64,000 nucleotides of DNA from Thalassovita mediterranea (GCA_019448215.1 CP080408.1:868001-932000); one strand, 5' to 3'. Positions 16,554-26,519 are shown, counted from the first letter of the stretch. Translations and numbers: made by a program. Notes: generated from the sequence alone by a model not told the origin.

Positions 16554-17717
16554 ATGCAGGACGTGCTGAACGTACCACCAGCAAAATGGCGTGATGATGA
16601 GGAGATTTCGATCTTCTCCGACGCCGTCGGCCAGTTCTTTGAGCGCGAGTGCAAGCCGCACGTCGAAGAGTGGCGCAAGCAGGGTTACGTGCCCCGCGAG
16701 ATGTGGAAGAAGGCAGGCGAAGCCGGTCTCCTCTGCGCGTCTATTTCTGAGGAACATGGTGGCGCAGGCGGCGATTTCCGCCATGAAGCGGTGATCATTG
16801 AACAGCAGCAGTGGAAGGGTATCGACGGCTTCGGCATCACCCTGCACAACGCGATCATCGCCCCTTACATCGAGACGTTCGGCTCTGAAGAGCAGAAGAA
16901 GAAGTGGCTGCCACGCCTTGCTTCCGGTGACCTCATCGCTGCCATCGCCATGACAGAGCCGGGCACCGGCTCTGACCTTCAGGCGGTGAAGACGACGGCG
17001 ACGAAGGACGGCAATCACTATGTCATCAATGGCTCGAAGACCTTCATCTCGAACGGCCAGACGGCGAACCTGATTGTCACCGTCGCCAAGACCGACCCAA
17101 GCAAGGGCGCCAAGGGTATCTCTCTCGTCGTTGTCGAAACCGACGAGGTCGAAGGCTTCGAGCGCGGCCGCAATCTTGAGAAGATCGGCCAGAAGGCGTC
17201 CGACACGTCAGAACTTTTCTTCAATGATGTGCGCGTGCCGACCTCAAACCTGCTCGGCCCAGAAGAGGGCCAGGGTTTCGTCCAGCTGATGACGAAGCTG
17301 CCGCAGGAGCGTCATGTCATCGGCCTGCAGGGCGTTGGCATGATCGAGCGCGCGATTGCCGAAACCACCGCTTATGTGAAGCAGCGCAAAGCCTTTGGCG
17401 GCACGATCTGGGATTTCCAGAACACGCAGTTCAAGCTGGCAGAGTGCAAGACCGAAGCGACAGTTGCCAAGGTCTTCGCAGACCACTGCACGCAGCTGCT
17501 GATCGAGAACAAGCTCGATGCGGCGACGGCGTCGATGTCGAAATACTGGATCTCTGATCTGCAGTGCAAGATCATCGACGAGTGCCTGCAGCTTCACGGC
17601 GGCTATGGCTACATGGACGAGTACCCGATCGGCCAGATGTATGCCGATGCACGCGTCCAGCGCATCTATGGCGGCGCGAACGAAGTCATGAAAATGCTCA
17701 TCGCGCGGACGATGTAG
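16554..17717 (+). CDS. Acyl-CoA dehydrogenase (LCAD-like, 387 residues)
   Basis: Second FAD-dependent acyl-CoA dehydrogenase of the operon, of standard length. AMTEPGTGSDLQ is the FAD-contact region. The C-terminal YGGANEVMKMLIAR lacks the Glu found in medium- and short-chain enzymes, as in long-chain/isovaleryl types where the base sits in an earlier helix. A Glu is present in AETTAYVKQRKAFG. The ribosome site is GAGGGAGA. It has its own operator at 16497. Together with the 593-residue enzyme it probably covers different chain lengths. Confidence 0.92.
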   Translation: MQDVLNVPPAKWRDDEEISIFSDAVGQFFERECKPHVEEWRKQGYVPREMWKKAGEAGLLCASISEEHGGAGGDFRHEAVIIEQQQWKGIDGFGITLHNAIIAPYIETFGSEEQKKKWLPRLASGDLIAAIAMTEPGTGSDLQAVKTTATKDGNHYVINGSKTFISNGQTANLIVTVAKTDPSKGAKGISLVVVETDEVEGFERGRNLEKIGQKASDTSELFFNDVRVPTSNLLGPEEGQGFVQLMTKLPQERHVIGLQGVGMIERAIAETTAYVKQRKAFGGTIWDFQNTQFKLAECKTEATVAKVFADHCTQLLIENKLDAATASMSKYWISDLQCKIIDECLQLHGGYGYMDEYPIGQMYADARVQRIYGGANEVMKMLIARTM

Positions 17718-17722
17718 CGCAG

Positions 17723-17905
17723 ATGATACGCTGGCTCGGCATAGCGTCCATTATCCTCGGGATCATCTCGGTCCTGATGGGGGCGTATGTCGAGTTTGGC
17801 CGACCAGACGCGGGTGTCAGCGGATTTGCGCCGATCGCGCTCGGCCTCGGCTCGCTCGTGATCGGCCTCATCGTCTACCGCCAGTCCAAACACCTGAATA
17901 AATGA
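17723..17905 (+). CDS. 60-residue two-helix membrane protein
   Basis: Begins [16 protein letters not shown] with a second hydrophobic segment [17 protein letters not shown]. It starts 5 bases after the dehydrogenase stop and ends 25 bases before the thiolase start, so it is read as part of the operon. No family is recognised. Codon use matches its neighbours, and the spacing argues for a real gene. Confidence 0.6.
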   Translation: MIRWLGIASIILGIISVLMGAYVEFGRPDAGVSGFAPIALGLGSLVIGLIVYRQSKHLNK

Positions 17906-17930
17906 ATGTCCTGAAAGGAGCTTAATCCAA

Positions 17931-19136
17931 ATGACTGAAGCCTATATCTACGACGCTGTGCGCACGCCGCGCGGCAAAGGCAAGCAGAGCGGTTCGCTGC
18001 ACGAAATCACCTCGCTCTCGCTGGCCACGCAGGCGCTCCAGGCGATCCGTGACCGCAACGAGCTCGACACCAACTATGTCGATGACGTGGTCCTCGGCTG
18101 TGTGTCGCCTGTCGGCGAACAGGGCGGCGACATTGCCCGTATCGCCGTGCTGAATGCCGAGTATGCCGAAACGACCGCTGGTGTTCAGGTCGACCGTTTC
18201 TGCGCCTCGGGCCTTGAGGCCTGTAACATGGCAGCAGCCAAGGTCATGACCGGCGAAGCCGACATGGCAATTGGCGGCGGCGTCGAAGCAATGTCGCGCG
18301 TTCCAATGGGCGCAGCTGGTGGTGCCTGGTCGTCCGACCCGTCCATCGCGATCAAGTCCTACTTCGCCCCGCAGGGCGTCGGCGCAGACACGATTGCGAC
18401 CAAGTGGGGCTTCTCACGCGATGATGTCGACGCTTATGCCGTCGAGTCGCAGAAGCGCGCGGCAGCTGCCTGGAAAGAAGGCCGCTTCTCCAAGTCCATC
18501 GTTCCTGTGAAGGACCAGATGGGCGCGATCATCCTCGATCATGACGAGCATATGCGTCCTGACGCAGACATGCAGTCGCTCGCAGGACTCAACCCATCCT
18601 TCGCAGGCATGGGCGGCATGGGCTTCGACGAGGTCATCAAGCAGCGCTATCCAGAGCTGGAAAAGATCGACCACGTCCACCACGCCGGCAACTCCTCGGG
18701 TATCGTTGACGGTGCATCCGCGGTGCTTTTCGGCTCCAAGGAAATGGGTGAACGTCTTGGCCTCAAACCACGTGCCCGCATCAAATCCATGGCTTCGATC
18801 GGTTCTGAGCCAGCCATCATGCTGACCGGCCCGACGGCTGTGTCCAAGAAGGCGCTCAAGAAGGCGGGCATGGAAGTCGGCGACATCGACATCTACGAGC
18901 TTAACGAAGCTTTCGCCTCGGTTCCGATGCTGATGATGCACCTGCTTGGCATTCCGCATGAGAAGATGAATGTAAATGGCGGCGCCATTGCATTCGGTCA
19001 CCCGCTTGGCGCGACCGGCGGCATGCTGCTTGGCACCATGGTCGACGAGCTTGAGCGTTCCGACAAGGAAACCGCACTCGTCACGCTCTGTGTGGGCGCC
19101 GGCATGGGTACGGCTACGATCATTGAGCGTGTCTAG
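17931..19136 (+). CDS. Acetyl-CoA C-acyltransferase (thiolase)
   Basis: Last step of beta-oxidation, thiolytic cleavage of 3-ketoacyl-CoA. The nucleophile Cys is in [17 protein letters not shown] (about residue 88), the His motif is [18 protein letters not shown], and the second Cys is in CVGAGMGT. The 401-residue length is normal. The ribosome site AAAGGAG lies 13 bases upstream of the ATG. It probably pairs with the FadJ-type protein at 19367 as a complex. Confidence 0.94.
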   Translation: MTEAYIYDAVRTPRGKGKQSGSLHEITSLSLATQALQAIRDRNELDTNYVDDVVLGCVSPVGEQGGDIARIAVLNAEYAETTAGVQVDRFCASGLEACNMAAAKVMTGEADMAIGGGVEAMSRVPMGAAGGAWSSDPSIAIKSYFAPQGVGADTIATKWGFSRDDVDAYAVESQKRAAAAWKEGRFSKSIVPVKDQMGAIILDHDEHMRPDADMQSLAGLNPSFAGMGGMGFDEVIKQRYPELEKIDHVHHAGNSSGIVDGASAVLFGSKEMGERLGLKPRARIKSMASIGSEPAIMLTGPTAVSKKALKKAGMEVGDIDIYELNEAFASVPMLMMHLLGIPHEKMNVNGGAIAFGHPLGATGGMLLGTMVDELERSDKETALVTLCVGAGMGTATIIERV

Positions 19137-19346
19137 ATGAGCAATGAGGCGTTCCAGAAAGGCCTGCCTGTTGGCATAGCCGTTGGCGTGGCGATCGGTG
19201 CCGCGTTCGGGGCTGCGCTCGGCAATATGGCCTTCATGGGCGCCGGCATTGCCATCGGCATCGCGCTTGCCCCTGCTTTCGGCAAGGGGCAGCTCGATCA
19301 AAAAGACCCTGAAGAGAAGACGGACGAAGACGGCCCACAGGGCTGA
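19137..19346 (+). CDS. 69-residue glycine-zipper membrane protein
   Basis: Starts directly after the thiolase stop (TAGATGA). A single long hydrophobic, Gly/Ala-rich stretch with G-x3-G spacing (GVAIGAAFGAALGN, GAGIAIGIALAP) is followed by a charged tail (DQKDPEEKTDEDGPQG). Its tight position between thiolase and FadJ genes suggests translational coupling and a role at the membrane with the beta-oxidation enzymes, but no function is known. Confidence 0.6.
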   Translation: MSNEAFQKGLPVGIAVGVAIGAAFGAALGNMAFMGAGIAIGIALAPAFGKGQLDQKDPEEKTDEDGPQG

Positions 19347-19366
19347 GCTTCAAGAGGAAACACAAG

Positions 19367-21598
19367 ATGGAACTCGAAACATTCAAATTCGACATTGACG
19401 GCGATGGCATTGCGCACGCCGCATTCGACGTGCCGGGCCGCAGTATGAACACGCTGACCGGTCAGGCCGTTCAGGACATCATCGCAATCGCCAAAGAGGT
19501 TGCCAGCAACGACAAGATCAAGGGCCTCGTCCTTTCATCGGGCAAGCCTTCCGGCTTCTGCGCCGGTGCAGACCTTGGCGAAATGGGCAACCGTGCAGGG
19601 GCGGCAGACAGCTCCAGCAAAAGCGAAGACGAGAAGCTGAAAGAGCGCTTCAATCAGGGCTTCGCCCTCAACAAGACGCTTCGTGAGCTTGAGACCTGCG
19701 GCAAGCCTGTGGCCTGCGCCCTGAATGGCCTCGCGCTCGGCGGCGGTCTCGAAGTGGCGCTGGCCTGTCACTACCGCGTTGCAGCCAATGACAATCCGAA
19801 GCAGCAATTCGGCCTGCCGGAGGCCAAGATCGGCCTCCTGCCGGGTGCGGGTGGCACGCAGCGCCTGCCACGCCTCGTCGGTGTTCAGGCAGCCCTGCCA
19901 CTGATCCTTCAGGGCGAGAGCTTCGATGCTGAAAAAGGCAAGGCGATGGGCGTCATCCAGGAGCTCGCACCGGGTGCAGAGGTCGTGGAGAAAGCAAAGG
20001 CCTGGGTGAAAGCGAACCCGACCGCCAAGGCGCCATGGGACGAAAAAGGCTTCAAGGTTCCAGGCGGCGTGCCGCACAAGAGCCCGGGCGCCGGTCAGGT
20101 CATGACGATGGCGAACGCCATGCTTCACGCCAAGACCTATGGCAACTTCCCGGCTCAGAAGAACATCCTGTCCTGCGTCTATGAAGGCATTCAGGTGCCG
20201 ATCGATGCAGGCCTCCGGATCGAGACGCGCTACTTCATCAACACCCAGTCGCGCCCTGAAGCCAAGGCGATGATCCGCTCGCTCTTCCTGTCGACGCAGG
20301 CCCTGTCCAAGGGCGGCAACCGTCCGGAAGGCTATCCGAAGACCGAGTTCAAGAAGATCGCGGTCATCGGTGCTGGCCTGATGGGTGCAGGCGTTGCCTA
20401 TGTTCAGGCAAAAGCCGGCATCCCGACCGTGCTCGTCGATGTGTCCAAGGAAAACGCCGAGAAGGGCAAGGATTATTCCCGCCGTCTCGTCGAGAAGGAC
20501 GTCTCACGCGGCAAGTCGACCAAGGAAAAGGGCGACAAGCTGCTCGACCTGATCACCACGACCGACAATTATGACGATGTGAAGGGCGCAGACCTGGTCA
20601 TCGAGGCGGTCTTCGAGAACCAGGAACTGAAAGCGAAGATCACCGAGCAGGCCGAGGCTGTGCTGGGCGAAGATGCTGTCTTCGGGTCCAACACCTCGAC
20701 CCTGCCGATCACCGGTCTCGCCAAGGCATCGAAACGCCCTGAGAACTTCATCGGCATCCACTTCTTCTCTCCTGTGGAGCGGATGGGTCTGGTTGAGATC
20801 ATCTCTGGTGAGAAAACGTCCGAAGCGACGCTGGCCAAGGCGGTCGACTATGTCCTCGCCATCCGCAAGACGCCGATCGCGGTCAATGACAGCCGCGGCT
20901 TCTACACCTCGCGCTGCTTCGGCACCTATACGCGCGAAGGCATGGAAATGCTGGCCGAAGGCATCAAGCCGGCGATCATCGAGAATGTCGGGCGCCAGTC
21001 CGGCATGCCGATGGGCCCGCTGGAAGTGTCCGACTCCGTCGGTCTCGACACGGCCCTGAAAGTGACGCGTGCAACCGCAGAGGCGATGGGCGTCGACATC
21101 CAGAAGGATGACCGCACCCAGTTCCTTGCATGGCTCGTTGAAGACAGTGGCCGCGTTGGACGTAAGGCTGGCAAGGGCTTCTACGACTATAATGAGAAGG
21201 GCAAGCCAGAGCGCCTCTGGCCGGACCTCAACACCCGCATCGATGTGAAAGTCGATGAATGCCCGCCAGAGCTGAAGAAGCACTACATCAACCGCCTCCT
21301 GATCCGGCAGGCGATTGAGGTTGCCCGCTGCTTCGAGGAAGGCGTCATTACCGATGCACGCGATGCCGACATCGGCTCTATCCTCGCCTGGGGCTTTGCG
21401 CCTTATACGGGCGGCTGCTGTTCCTATGTGGATCTCGTCTGGGGCATCAAAGCCTTTGTCGAGGAAGCCACGAAAATGGAAGAGAAGTATGGTGAGCGCT
21501 TCAAGGTGCCTGAACTTCTGAAAGACATGGCTGCCAAGGGTGAAAGCTTCTATGACCGCTTCCCACCGGGCGGCGTGAAGGCAAAAGTCGCCGCATAA
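19367..21598 (+). CDS. fadJ: Fused enoyl-CoA hydratase / 3-hydroxyacyl-CoA dehydrogenase
   Basis: Multifunctional beta-oxidation protein, 743 residues. The crotonase domain (1-190) has the oxyanion-hole regions [13 protein letters not shown] and [14 protein letters not shown]. The NAD-binding Rossmann motif GAGLMGAG is at about 336 and the 3-hydroxyacyl-CoA dehydrogenase domains follow, with [15 protein letters not shown] around 465. The ribosome site AAGAGGAAA precedes the ATG. It is the last gene of the operon, with a strong terminator 26 bases downstream. fadJ is used by architecture; fadB is the close alternative. Confidence 0.93.
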   Translation: MELETFKFDIDGDGIAHAAFDVPGRSMNTLTGQAVQDIIAIAKEVASNDKIKGLVLSSGKPSGFCAGADLGEMGNRAGAADSSSKSEDEKLKERFNQGFALNKTLRELETCGKPVACALNGLALGGGLEVALACHYRVAANDNPKQQFGLPEAKIGLLPGAGGTQRLPRLVGVQAALPLILQGESFDAEKGKAMGVIQELAPGAEVVEKAKAWVKANPTAKAPWDEKGFKVPGGVPHKSPGAGQVMTMANAMLHAKTYGNFPAQKNILSCVYEGIQVPIDAGLRIETRYFINTQSRPEAKAMIRSLFLSTQALSKGGNRPEGYPKTEFKKIAVIGAGLMGAGVAYVQAKAGIPTVLVDVSKENAEKGKDYSRRLVEKDVSRGKSTKEKGDKLLDLITTTDNYDDVKGADLVIEAVFENQELKAKITEQAEAVLGEDAVFGSNTSTLPITGLAKASKRPENFIGIHFFSPVERMGLVEIISGEKTSEATLAKAVDYVLAIRKTPIAVNDSRGFYTSRCFGTYTREGMEMLAEGIKPAIIENVGRQSGMPMGPLEVSDSVGLDTALKVTRATAEAMGVDIQKDDRTQFLAWLVEDSGRVGRKAGKGFYDYNEKGKPERLWPDLNTRIDVKVDECPPELKKHYINRLLIRQAIEVARCFEEGVITDARDADIGSILAWGFAPYTGGCCSYVDLVWGIKAFVEEATKMEEKYGERFKVPELLKDMAAKGESFYDRFPPGGVKAKVAA

Positions 21599-21623
21599 GC
21601 AGCGGCTCACAAAATAAAAGCAG

Positions 21624-21658
21624 AAGGCCGGGGCAGTTGCCTCGGCCTTTTCTTTTTT
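21624..21658 (+). terminator. Rho-independent terminator of the beta-oxidation operon
   Basis: AAGGCCGGGGC and GCCTCGGCCTT form a stem around AGTT, followed by TTCTTTTTT. It lies directly after the fadJ-type gene. Confidence 0.85.
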
Positions 21659-21773
21659 AATTACAATAACTTACAATGAATACAACTGAAGTATAAATTT
21701 TTAATCGGTACTATTCCCTATTACCCCTTATGGATGTGTGTTCCACATGAGAGGCGCGTGACAGGGGAATCTC

Positions 21774-22409
21774 ATGGCCAGACCAGCCGGCGTCAAGAAT
21801 CAGGACTATGAAGAAAAGCGCGCCGCGCTCCTCGATGCGATGATCGGCCATGTCGAGCGTGAGGACGTCGTCCAACCGTCTCTGCGCCAGCTCGCCATTG
21901 CCGCTGGTGTGTCTGATATCAATCTCAAACACTATTTCGGAGATCGCCGCGGTGTGGTGATCGCGCTTTTCAAGCATATGCGTGACACAACAAGGCAGGT
22001 GCGGGCCGCGATGCGCAGCCCCTTTCAGACGGTCAGCGAAGCCATCGAAGACTATGTCCGGCTCGCGAGCCAGGCAGGTACCGATGCGCCCTATATCCGG
22101 CGGCACGTATTTGCATTGCGCGAAGCGATCGCCGACAGCGAAGTCTATAGTCACTACATTGTCGAGATTCTTGAGCCTGCAGCTGAAGCCATGTCCGAGA
22201 GACTCGTTGCATCAAGCAACGGAGCCATGACGCCGGAAGCCGCGCATCAGGCCGGGACGCACATTGTGTTCAACTCGATGTTTCTCGCCATGCAGAAAGC
22301 GATGGATCCGTCGGACATTGATGCCAAGGAATTCAGAGCGAAGCTTGAACGCTTTGGTCGCTGGATGGCTGCCGGCCTTGAAGCCGAAATCAAGGTTGCC
22401 GCTGCCTGA
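21774..22409 (+). CDS. TetR-family regulator (paralogue of the gene at 50090)
   Basis: 211 residues with an N-terminal HTH (SLRQLAIAAGVSDINLKHYFGDR, about 41-63) and a ligand-binding helical domain. The start MARPAGVKNQDYEEK closely matches MARPAGVRNQDFEQK of the TetR protein at 50719-50090, so the two are paralogues. The 115 bases upstream are unusually AT-rich for this genome and probably hold its promoter. The regulated genes are unknown; the neighbouring fad operon and OmpA lipoprotein gene are candidates. Confidence 0.88.
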   Translation: MARPAGVKNQDYEEKRAALLDAMIGHVEREDVVQPSLRQLAIAAGVSDINLKHYFGDRRGVVIALFKHMRDTTRQVRAAMRSPFQTVSEAIEDYVRLASQAGTDAPYIRRHVFALREAIADSEVYSHYIVEILEPAAEAMSERLVASSNGAMTPEAAHQAGTHIVFNSMFLAMQKAMDPSDIDAKEFRAKLERFGRWMAAGLEAEIKVAAA

Positions 22410-22424
22410 GCGGTGCGCACAAAA

Positions 22425-22452
22425 AAGGCCGCAACATTGCTGCTGCGGCCTT
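22425..22452 (-). terminator. Terminator for the OmpA-like lipoprotein gene (possibly bidirectional)
   Basis: AAGGCCGCA pairs with TGCGGCCTT. Six A residues before it on the + strand give a T-run on the minus strand, terminating the gene that ends at 22477. A weaker T-rich stretch follows on the + strand for the convergent TetR gene. Confidence 0.75.
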
Positions 22453-22476
22453 CCCTATTTCGTCTAGCCGAATAGC

Positions 22477-23121
22477 CTAGCTGGTCGTGACCGGCGTCAG
22501 CAGGACTTCAACGCGGCGGTTCGCTGCGCGACCTGCCTGCGTGTCGTTGCTGGCGATCGGCTGCGTCTCACCGCGGCCATAGGCAGAGATGCGAACCGCA
22601 TCGACACCGCGGCTCACGAAGTAGTTGGCAACCGTGTTGGCGCGCTGCTCGGACAGACGCATATTGTAATCGTCCGGGCCGTCAGCACTGGCGTGGCCGA
22701 CAACGTCAACGCGGGTGGATGGGTATTCCTGAAGCACACCAGCGATTTCGTTCAGCGGGCCATAGGCGCTCGACTGAAGCTCTGCGCTATTGACGGCAAA
22801 GTTCACGCTGGAGTTCGATGGCATGGTAAGAGCGATCTGGTCGCCCTGACGCTCAACCTGGATCTGGGAGTTCGCGGTGCGCTCACGGAGGGCGCGTTCC
22901 TGACGGTCCATATACGTGCCGACAGCGCCGCCCGCGAGAGCGCCAACTGCTGCGCCAATGGCTGCGTTACGGCCGTCATCGCCGCCCGCGAGCGTACCGA
23001 GGGCTGCACCTGCAAGTGCGCCACCACCAGCACCATAAGCCTGGTTCTGAGACAGGCCGGTGCCTTCGCATGCGGTGAGAACGAATGCAGCTGCGGCTGC
23101 GCCAATCATCATCTTATTCAT
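22477..23121 (-). CDS. OmpA-family outer-membrane lipoprotein (YiaD-like)
   Basis: A lipoprotein signal with lipobox LTAC (Cys about residue 18) is followed by a glycine-zipper segment (about 30-80, GGALAGAALGTLAGG) and a C-terminal OmpA peptidoglycan-binding domain (about 105-212). The domain motif VDVVGHASADGPDDYNMRLS and the NRRVEV end are visible. ATG23121 is chosen over the ATG at 23136 because AGGAG lies 7 bases before it; length is then 214 residues. It anchors the outer membrane to the wall. The divergent gene is the SRAP peptidase. Confidence 0.9.
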   Translation of the reverse strand: MNKMMIGAAAAAFVLTACEGTGLSQNQAYGAGGGALAGAALGTLAGGDDGRNAAIGAAVGALAGGAVGTYMDRQERALRERTANSQIQVERQGDQIALTMPSNSSVNFAVNSAELQSSAYGPLNEIAGVLQEYPSTRVDVVGHASADGPDDYNMRLSEQRANTVANYFVSRGVDAVRISAYGRGETQPIASNDTQAGRAANRRVEVLLTPVTTS

Positions 23122-23212
23122 ATGATATCTCCTCATAAAGCTTTGCCCCCTACCCTTTTGGAGGAGGTGTTTGATCGGAAACGTTCACTTTCTGACTTCG
23201 TTCCAATACGCT

Positions 23213-23241
23213 TTGACGACATTAGCGTTTCAGGATGAATA
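23213..23241 (+). promoter_or_regulatory. Probable sigma-70-type promoter for the SRAP gene
   Basis: TTGACG (23213-23218), a 17-base spacer, then TGAATA (23236-23241). Transcription would start only a few bases before ATG23251, so the mRNA would have a very short leader. Confidence 0.4.
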
Positions 23242-23250
23242 CAGGGCAAC

Positions 23251-23919
23251 ATGTGCGGACGATTTTTTAGACACGGCGTTACTTGGTCCGACTTTCATGC
23301 CTGGCTGAACCTTATTCCGCCAGATGAGGTCGACCCGCCTGAAGCCACCTACAATGCGGCACCGGGCTCATACCAACCCATCCTGCGCAAGGCACATGGG
23401 GGACACGTCGAACTTGCGCCCGCGCTATGGGGACTGGTCCCCTCCTGGTGGAAAAAACCGCTGAAGGAGAAAACCTTCACTACTTTCAATGCCAAGTCCG
23501 AAACGGTGGCGGAGAAGCCAGTCTTTCGCGGCGCCTACCGCCATCATCGCTGCCTGATCCCCGTCAGCGGCTACTATGAGTGGACCGGACGGAAGGGCGC
23601 GAAAACGCCCTTCGCGATCGGGCTTCAGAACCGGCGGCATTTCTGTCTCGCCGGCCTTTACGATGTGGCGCTCATTGAAGGGTCAGAGCTGCATAGCTTC
23701 ACCGTCCTGACGACTGAAGCGAATGAGGCGACATCAGGCGTGCACCACCGTATGCCTGTCATCCTGCACCAATCGGACTTCGCGCGCTGGCTGGACGTCA
23801 GTGAGAAGGTGGATGACCTGATGGTGCCCTTCCCATCGGAAGACATGACTGTCTGGCCGGTGCACCCGGATGTCGGGAATGTGCGCAACAATCATCCGGA
23901 TTTGCTCTTGGAACGATGA
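23251..23919 (+). CDS. SOS response-associated peptidase (SRAP/HMCES, YedK family)
   Basis: Forms a protective thiazolidine crosslink with abasic sites in single-stranded DNA. Cys2 (MCGRF, after Met removal) is the crosslinking residue. Other active-site parts visible are YNAAPGSYQPI, GYYEW with the catalytic Glu, and VHHRMPVIL with the conserved His. The length of 222 residues is normal. No LexA-type GTTC-N7-GTTC box was found upstream, so SOS control is not supported here. Confidence 0.93.
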   Translation: MCGRFFRHGVTWSDFHAWLNLIPPDEVDPPEATYNAAPGSYQPILRKAHGGHVELAPALWGLVPSWWKKPLKEKTFTTFNAKSETVAEKPVFRGAYRHHRCLIPVSGYYEWTGRKGAKTPFAIGLQNRRHFCLAGLYDVALIEGSELHSFTVLTTEANEATSGVHHRMPVILHQSDFARWLDVSEKVDDLMVPFPSEDMTVWPVHPDVGNVRNNHPDLLLER

Positions 23920-23976
23920 GCCGCTAGAACCGTCAGTGTGACAGTTTATTAAAGCTTTTCGGACACTAGTGTAACG

Positions 23977-24036
23977 ATGCGCACCATTTATTTTATCTTC
24001 GTCAGCCTGCTCACCATCGCTGCTATTGCAGCCTGA
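23977..24036 (+). CDS. Possible 19-residue hydrophobic peptide
   Basis: ATG to TGA encodes MRTIYFIFVSLLTIAAIAA, a plausible single membrane helix. It lies in the gap between the SRAP gene and the alpha/beta hydrolase. No ribosome site is clear (CTAGTGTAACG precedes it). Low confidence. Confidence 0.25.
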   Translation: MRTIYFIFVSLLTIAAIAA

Positions 24037-24071
24037 GTTGAGCGCCTGATCGGACTAAGCGGAAACCTCGC

Positions 24072-25121
24072 TCAGTCCTCATCGATCTCGAACGATTTGT
24101 AAGCTTCGGCGACCAGCGAAGCGATCTCTTCGCATGCCCGGCGGGCGGCGGGAACGACGCCTGTAAAGGCGGTGAAGCCGTGGGCGAGGCTGTCATAGCA
24201 TTTATAGCTGGCTTTCACCCCGGCCTTGCGGAGAAGCTGGGCGTACGCTGCACCGTCGTCGACGAGTGGGTCGAAGCCGGCTGTTGCGATGATCGCTTGT
24301 GGCAGCTTCTCGAGGTAGGCCTCACGGGCAGGTGACAGGCGCACATCGGCGCGGTCCTGTCCCTCAGGAATATACTGCTCCATGAACCAGCGCATTGTGT
24401 CGGCATTCAGCGGATAAGTCTCGCCATAGGTCTGATAGGATGGAAACTCGCGGTCGATATCGGTCGCGGGATAGATCAGAAGCTGCAGTAGCGGCACGGG
24501 CTTGCGCTCACGCACCATTTCCTGCGCGACGACCGCGGAGAAATTTCCGCCCATACTATCGCCGCCAATCGTTGCGACACCCGCAGGTGCCCCATACTTG
24601 CGTGCGTTGCGCAACGCCCAGTCATACGCATCGATACAGTCGTCGAGGCCAGCGGGGAATTGATGCTCTGGTGCAAGGCGATAATCGACGGACAGGACAG
24701 GGCATTTGGCCGCCTTCGCAATCATCGTGCAGAAGACATGGCAGGTCTCCAGATCGCCGATCACGCCGCCGCCGAAGTGGTAATAGACCATCATCGGCGC
24801 GGCAGCATCCTGATCGTCCGGGCGATAAATGCGCACCGGGATCTGGTGGCCGTCGGACGACTTGATCGCCGCGTCTTCCCAGGTGACGCCGGGTTCTGGC
24901 TTGTCAGCGAACATGGCGAGCCCAGCAGCGGAAGCGGCGCGCGCCTCCTGTGGTGACAGGCTCGACATGGCTGGCTGGGCTTTTGCGCCGGTCATCATGA
25001 ACTGGAAGCGCGGGTCGAGCGTGCGTCCGCCAAGCTCCAGCGGCTTGCCACCGGACAGCCTGACGAGAAGGCTATCGGGAAGTTTCAGAAGCAGTTTTGC
25101 GATCGTGGCTTGCAGGCTCAT
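24072..25121 (-). CDS. Alpha/beta hydrolase, hormone-sensitive-lipase-like esterase
   Basis: 349 residues. The oxyanion region reads YYHFGGGVIGD (HFGGG instead of the common HGGG). The nucleophile elbow is GDSMGG, the acid lies in FDPLVDDG and the His in HGFTAF. Probably hydrolyses short- to medium-chain esters in the cytoplasm, as no signal peptide is seen. It follows a TetR gene by 12 bases on the same strand, so the regulator probably controls this operon. Confidence 0.9.
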   Translation of the reverse strand: MSLQATIAKLLLKLPDSLLVRLSGGKPLELGGRTLDPRFQFMMTGAKAQPAMSSLSPQEARAASAAGLAMFADKPEPGVTWEDAAIKSSDGHQIPVRIYRPDDQDAAAPMMVYYHFGGGVIGDLETCHVFCTMIAKAAKCPVLSVDYRLAPEHQFPAGLDDCIDAYDWALRNARKYGAPAGVATIGGDSMGGNFSAVVAQEMVRERKPVPLLQLLIYPATDIDREFPSYQTYGETYPLNADTMRWFMEQYIPEGQDRADVRLSPAREAYLEKLPQAIIATAGFDPLVDDGAAYAQLLRKAGVKASYKCYDSLAHGFTAFTGVVPAARRACEEIASLVAEAYKSFEIDED

Positions 25122-25133
25122 TGGCGTACACCC

Positions 25134-25766
25134 TCAGCTATTGCTTTTGGACGCCAGCGCACCTGCCCCATGCAGGAAGAGCTGCGTCGCGAACTCGGTT
25201 GCCCCTCTTGTATCGACCGGGCGGCGCATCAGCATATGGTCACCCACTTCACGCGCAATACCAATTGCAGCCGCTGTCAGAAATCCTGAGTCGGCCAGCG
25301 ACAGACCCGTCGACTTGGCAACCTGCTCAAGGTCGGTGCGGATTTCTTCGAAGACGGCCTGCATCTCAGGCGTGTCGACCCGCACGCCGATCATGGCCGC
25401 ATGGGGCGCGCCTTGCCGGATCGCCTCTTCATTCTCTTCGTTCAGGAATTCGAAATAGGCGCTGTAAGCTTCGAGCAGGTAGTCCTGAAGCGAAGACGCA
25501 TTTTCGCGGATTGAGGCGAGCCGTGGGCGGAAGCGGCGCACGCCTTCATCGGCGAGCGCTTCGAAGACTTCTTCCTTGGACCGGAAATAATTGTAGAAAG
25601 TACCCGCAGCGAGGTCCGTTTCACGGATGATGTCACGGACTGTGGTCGCCTCAGCACCAAGCCGAGCGAAGACCTGCCGGGCTGCCTCAAGTATGGCCTG
25701 GCGGTTTGCCGCCTTGGTCCTGGCCCGCTTGCCCTGCCCCTGTGCCGGTTGCGCCGCTGCCACCAT
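25134..25766 (-). CDS. TetR-family regulator in operon with the esterase
   Basis: 210 residues. After a basic N-terminal tail the HTH (TTVRDIIRETDLAAGTFYNYF, about 42-62) is standard for TetR/AcrR. The gene ends 12 bases before the esterase start, implying cotranscription and likely autoregulation. The ligand is unknown. Confidence 0.88.
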   Translation of the reverse strand: MVAAAQPAQGQGKRARTKAANRQAILEAARQVFARLGAEATTVRDIIRETDLAAGTFYNYFRSKEEVFEALADEGVRRFRPRLASIRENASSLQDYLLEAYSAYFEFLNEENEEAIRQGAPHAAMIGVRVDTPEMQAVFEEIRTDLEQVAKSTGLSLADSGFLTAAAIGIAREVGDHMLMRRPVDTRGATEFATQLFLHGAGALASKSNS

Positions 25767-25801
25767 GAAAAGCCCCTGATCTGTAACAGTTTTAGCAGTG
25801 A

Positions 25802-26497
25802 TCAGATTGGTGACACTTCGTCAACTTTAGGTCCATGATGGGCTGCGATTTCCTGCTGGCGGCGGACCGATTGCAGCGCGCCCCATGCCGCTCTGAGCAG
25901 AATGAGGGCGAGGACACCGATCAATGGCTCACCCAGCCAAACAAGCAGGCCAAAGCCCGCAAAGAGAGCGACGTGCAAGACAATGATACGTCCATAGGGC
26001 TTGCCCATTTCCGAGATAAGGTCTGTTTCGCGGTATTCGCCGCGAAGGAGGAAGTCGCGCACAAACAGGAAAAGCTGCAGCGCGAGGATCGCGCCAAGGA
26101 ACCAGACCATCCCGTCTCCGGTCGATAGCGCATAGCGCATCAGGCCAAACGGGCTAATTTCAAAATCACCACCAGAGCCGCCCTGTATCTCTGCGAAGGC
26201 CATCAGGAAGATTCCGTGCACAAAGCAGAACATGCCATAGTGGAAAGTGAAGAAGGCCCCGAAGACGAGCGCTCCTATAATTGCTGCGAACCCTGTACCA
26301 GCAGCCGCGGCAACCATGCGAAGCAGGGTGATGAAACCGATGACGAGGTTTTCGAGCCAGTAGAGCATCACCAGGGCCGCTGCGCCCCAGCCGAATTGGA
26401 AAATGGCGATGATGGGAAAGAGGTCGACGGCGAGGACCAGCCAGGAAACAGGGTCGCGGTAAGCCTGCGCGAGCGCGGCCGGTGTCAGTCTTGGCAT
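25802..26497 (-). CDS. Polytopic membrane protein, DUF6498-like
   Basis: 231 residues with about five to six membrane helices. The segments WLVLAVDLFPIIAIFQFGW and MLYWLENLVIGFITLLRM resemble the DUF6498 family, whose function is unknown. The gene lies between the TetR gene and the M23 lipoprotein gene on the same strand, with a 22-base gap to the latter. Confidence 0.7.
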   Translation of the reverse strand: MPRLTPAALAQAYRDPVSWLVLAVDLFPIIAIFQFGWGAAALVMLYWLENLVIGFITLLRMVAAAAGTGFAAIIGALVFGAFFTFHYGMFCFVHGIFLMAFAEIQGGSGGDFEISPFGLMRYALSTGDGMVWFLGAILALQLFLFVRDFLLRGEYRETDLISEMGKPYGRIIVLHVALFAGFGLLVWLGEPLIGVLALILLRAAWGALQSVRRQQEIAAHHGPKVDEVSPI

Positions 26498-26519
26498 GTT
26501 CGGGGTCCCCGTCCCTTTA

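Noticed and set aside
23183-23204. Two GTTC words upstream of the SRAP gene as an SOS box
   Set aside because: The spacer is 13 bases, whereas the alphaproteobacterial LexA site needs 7.
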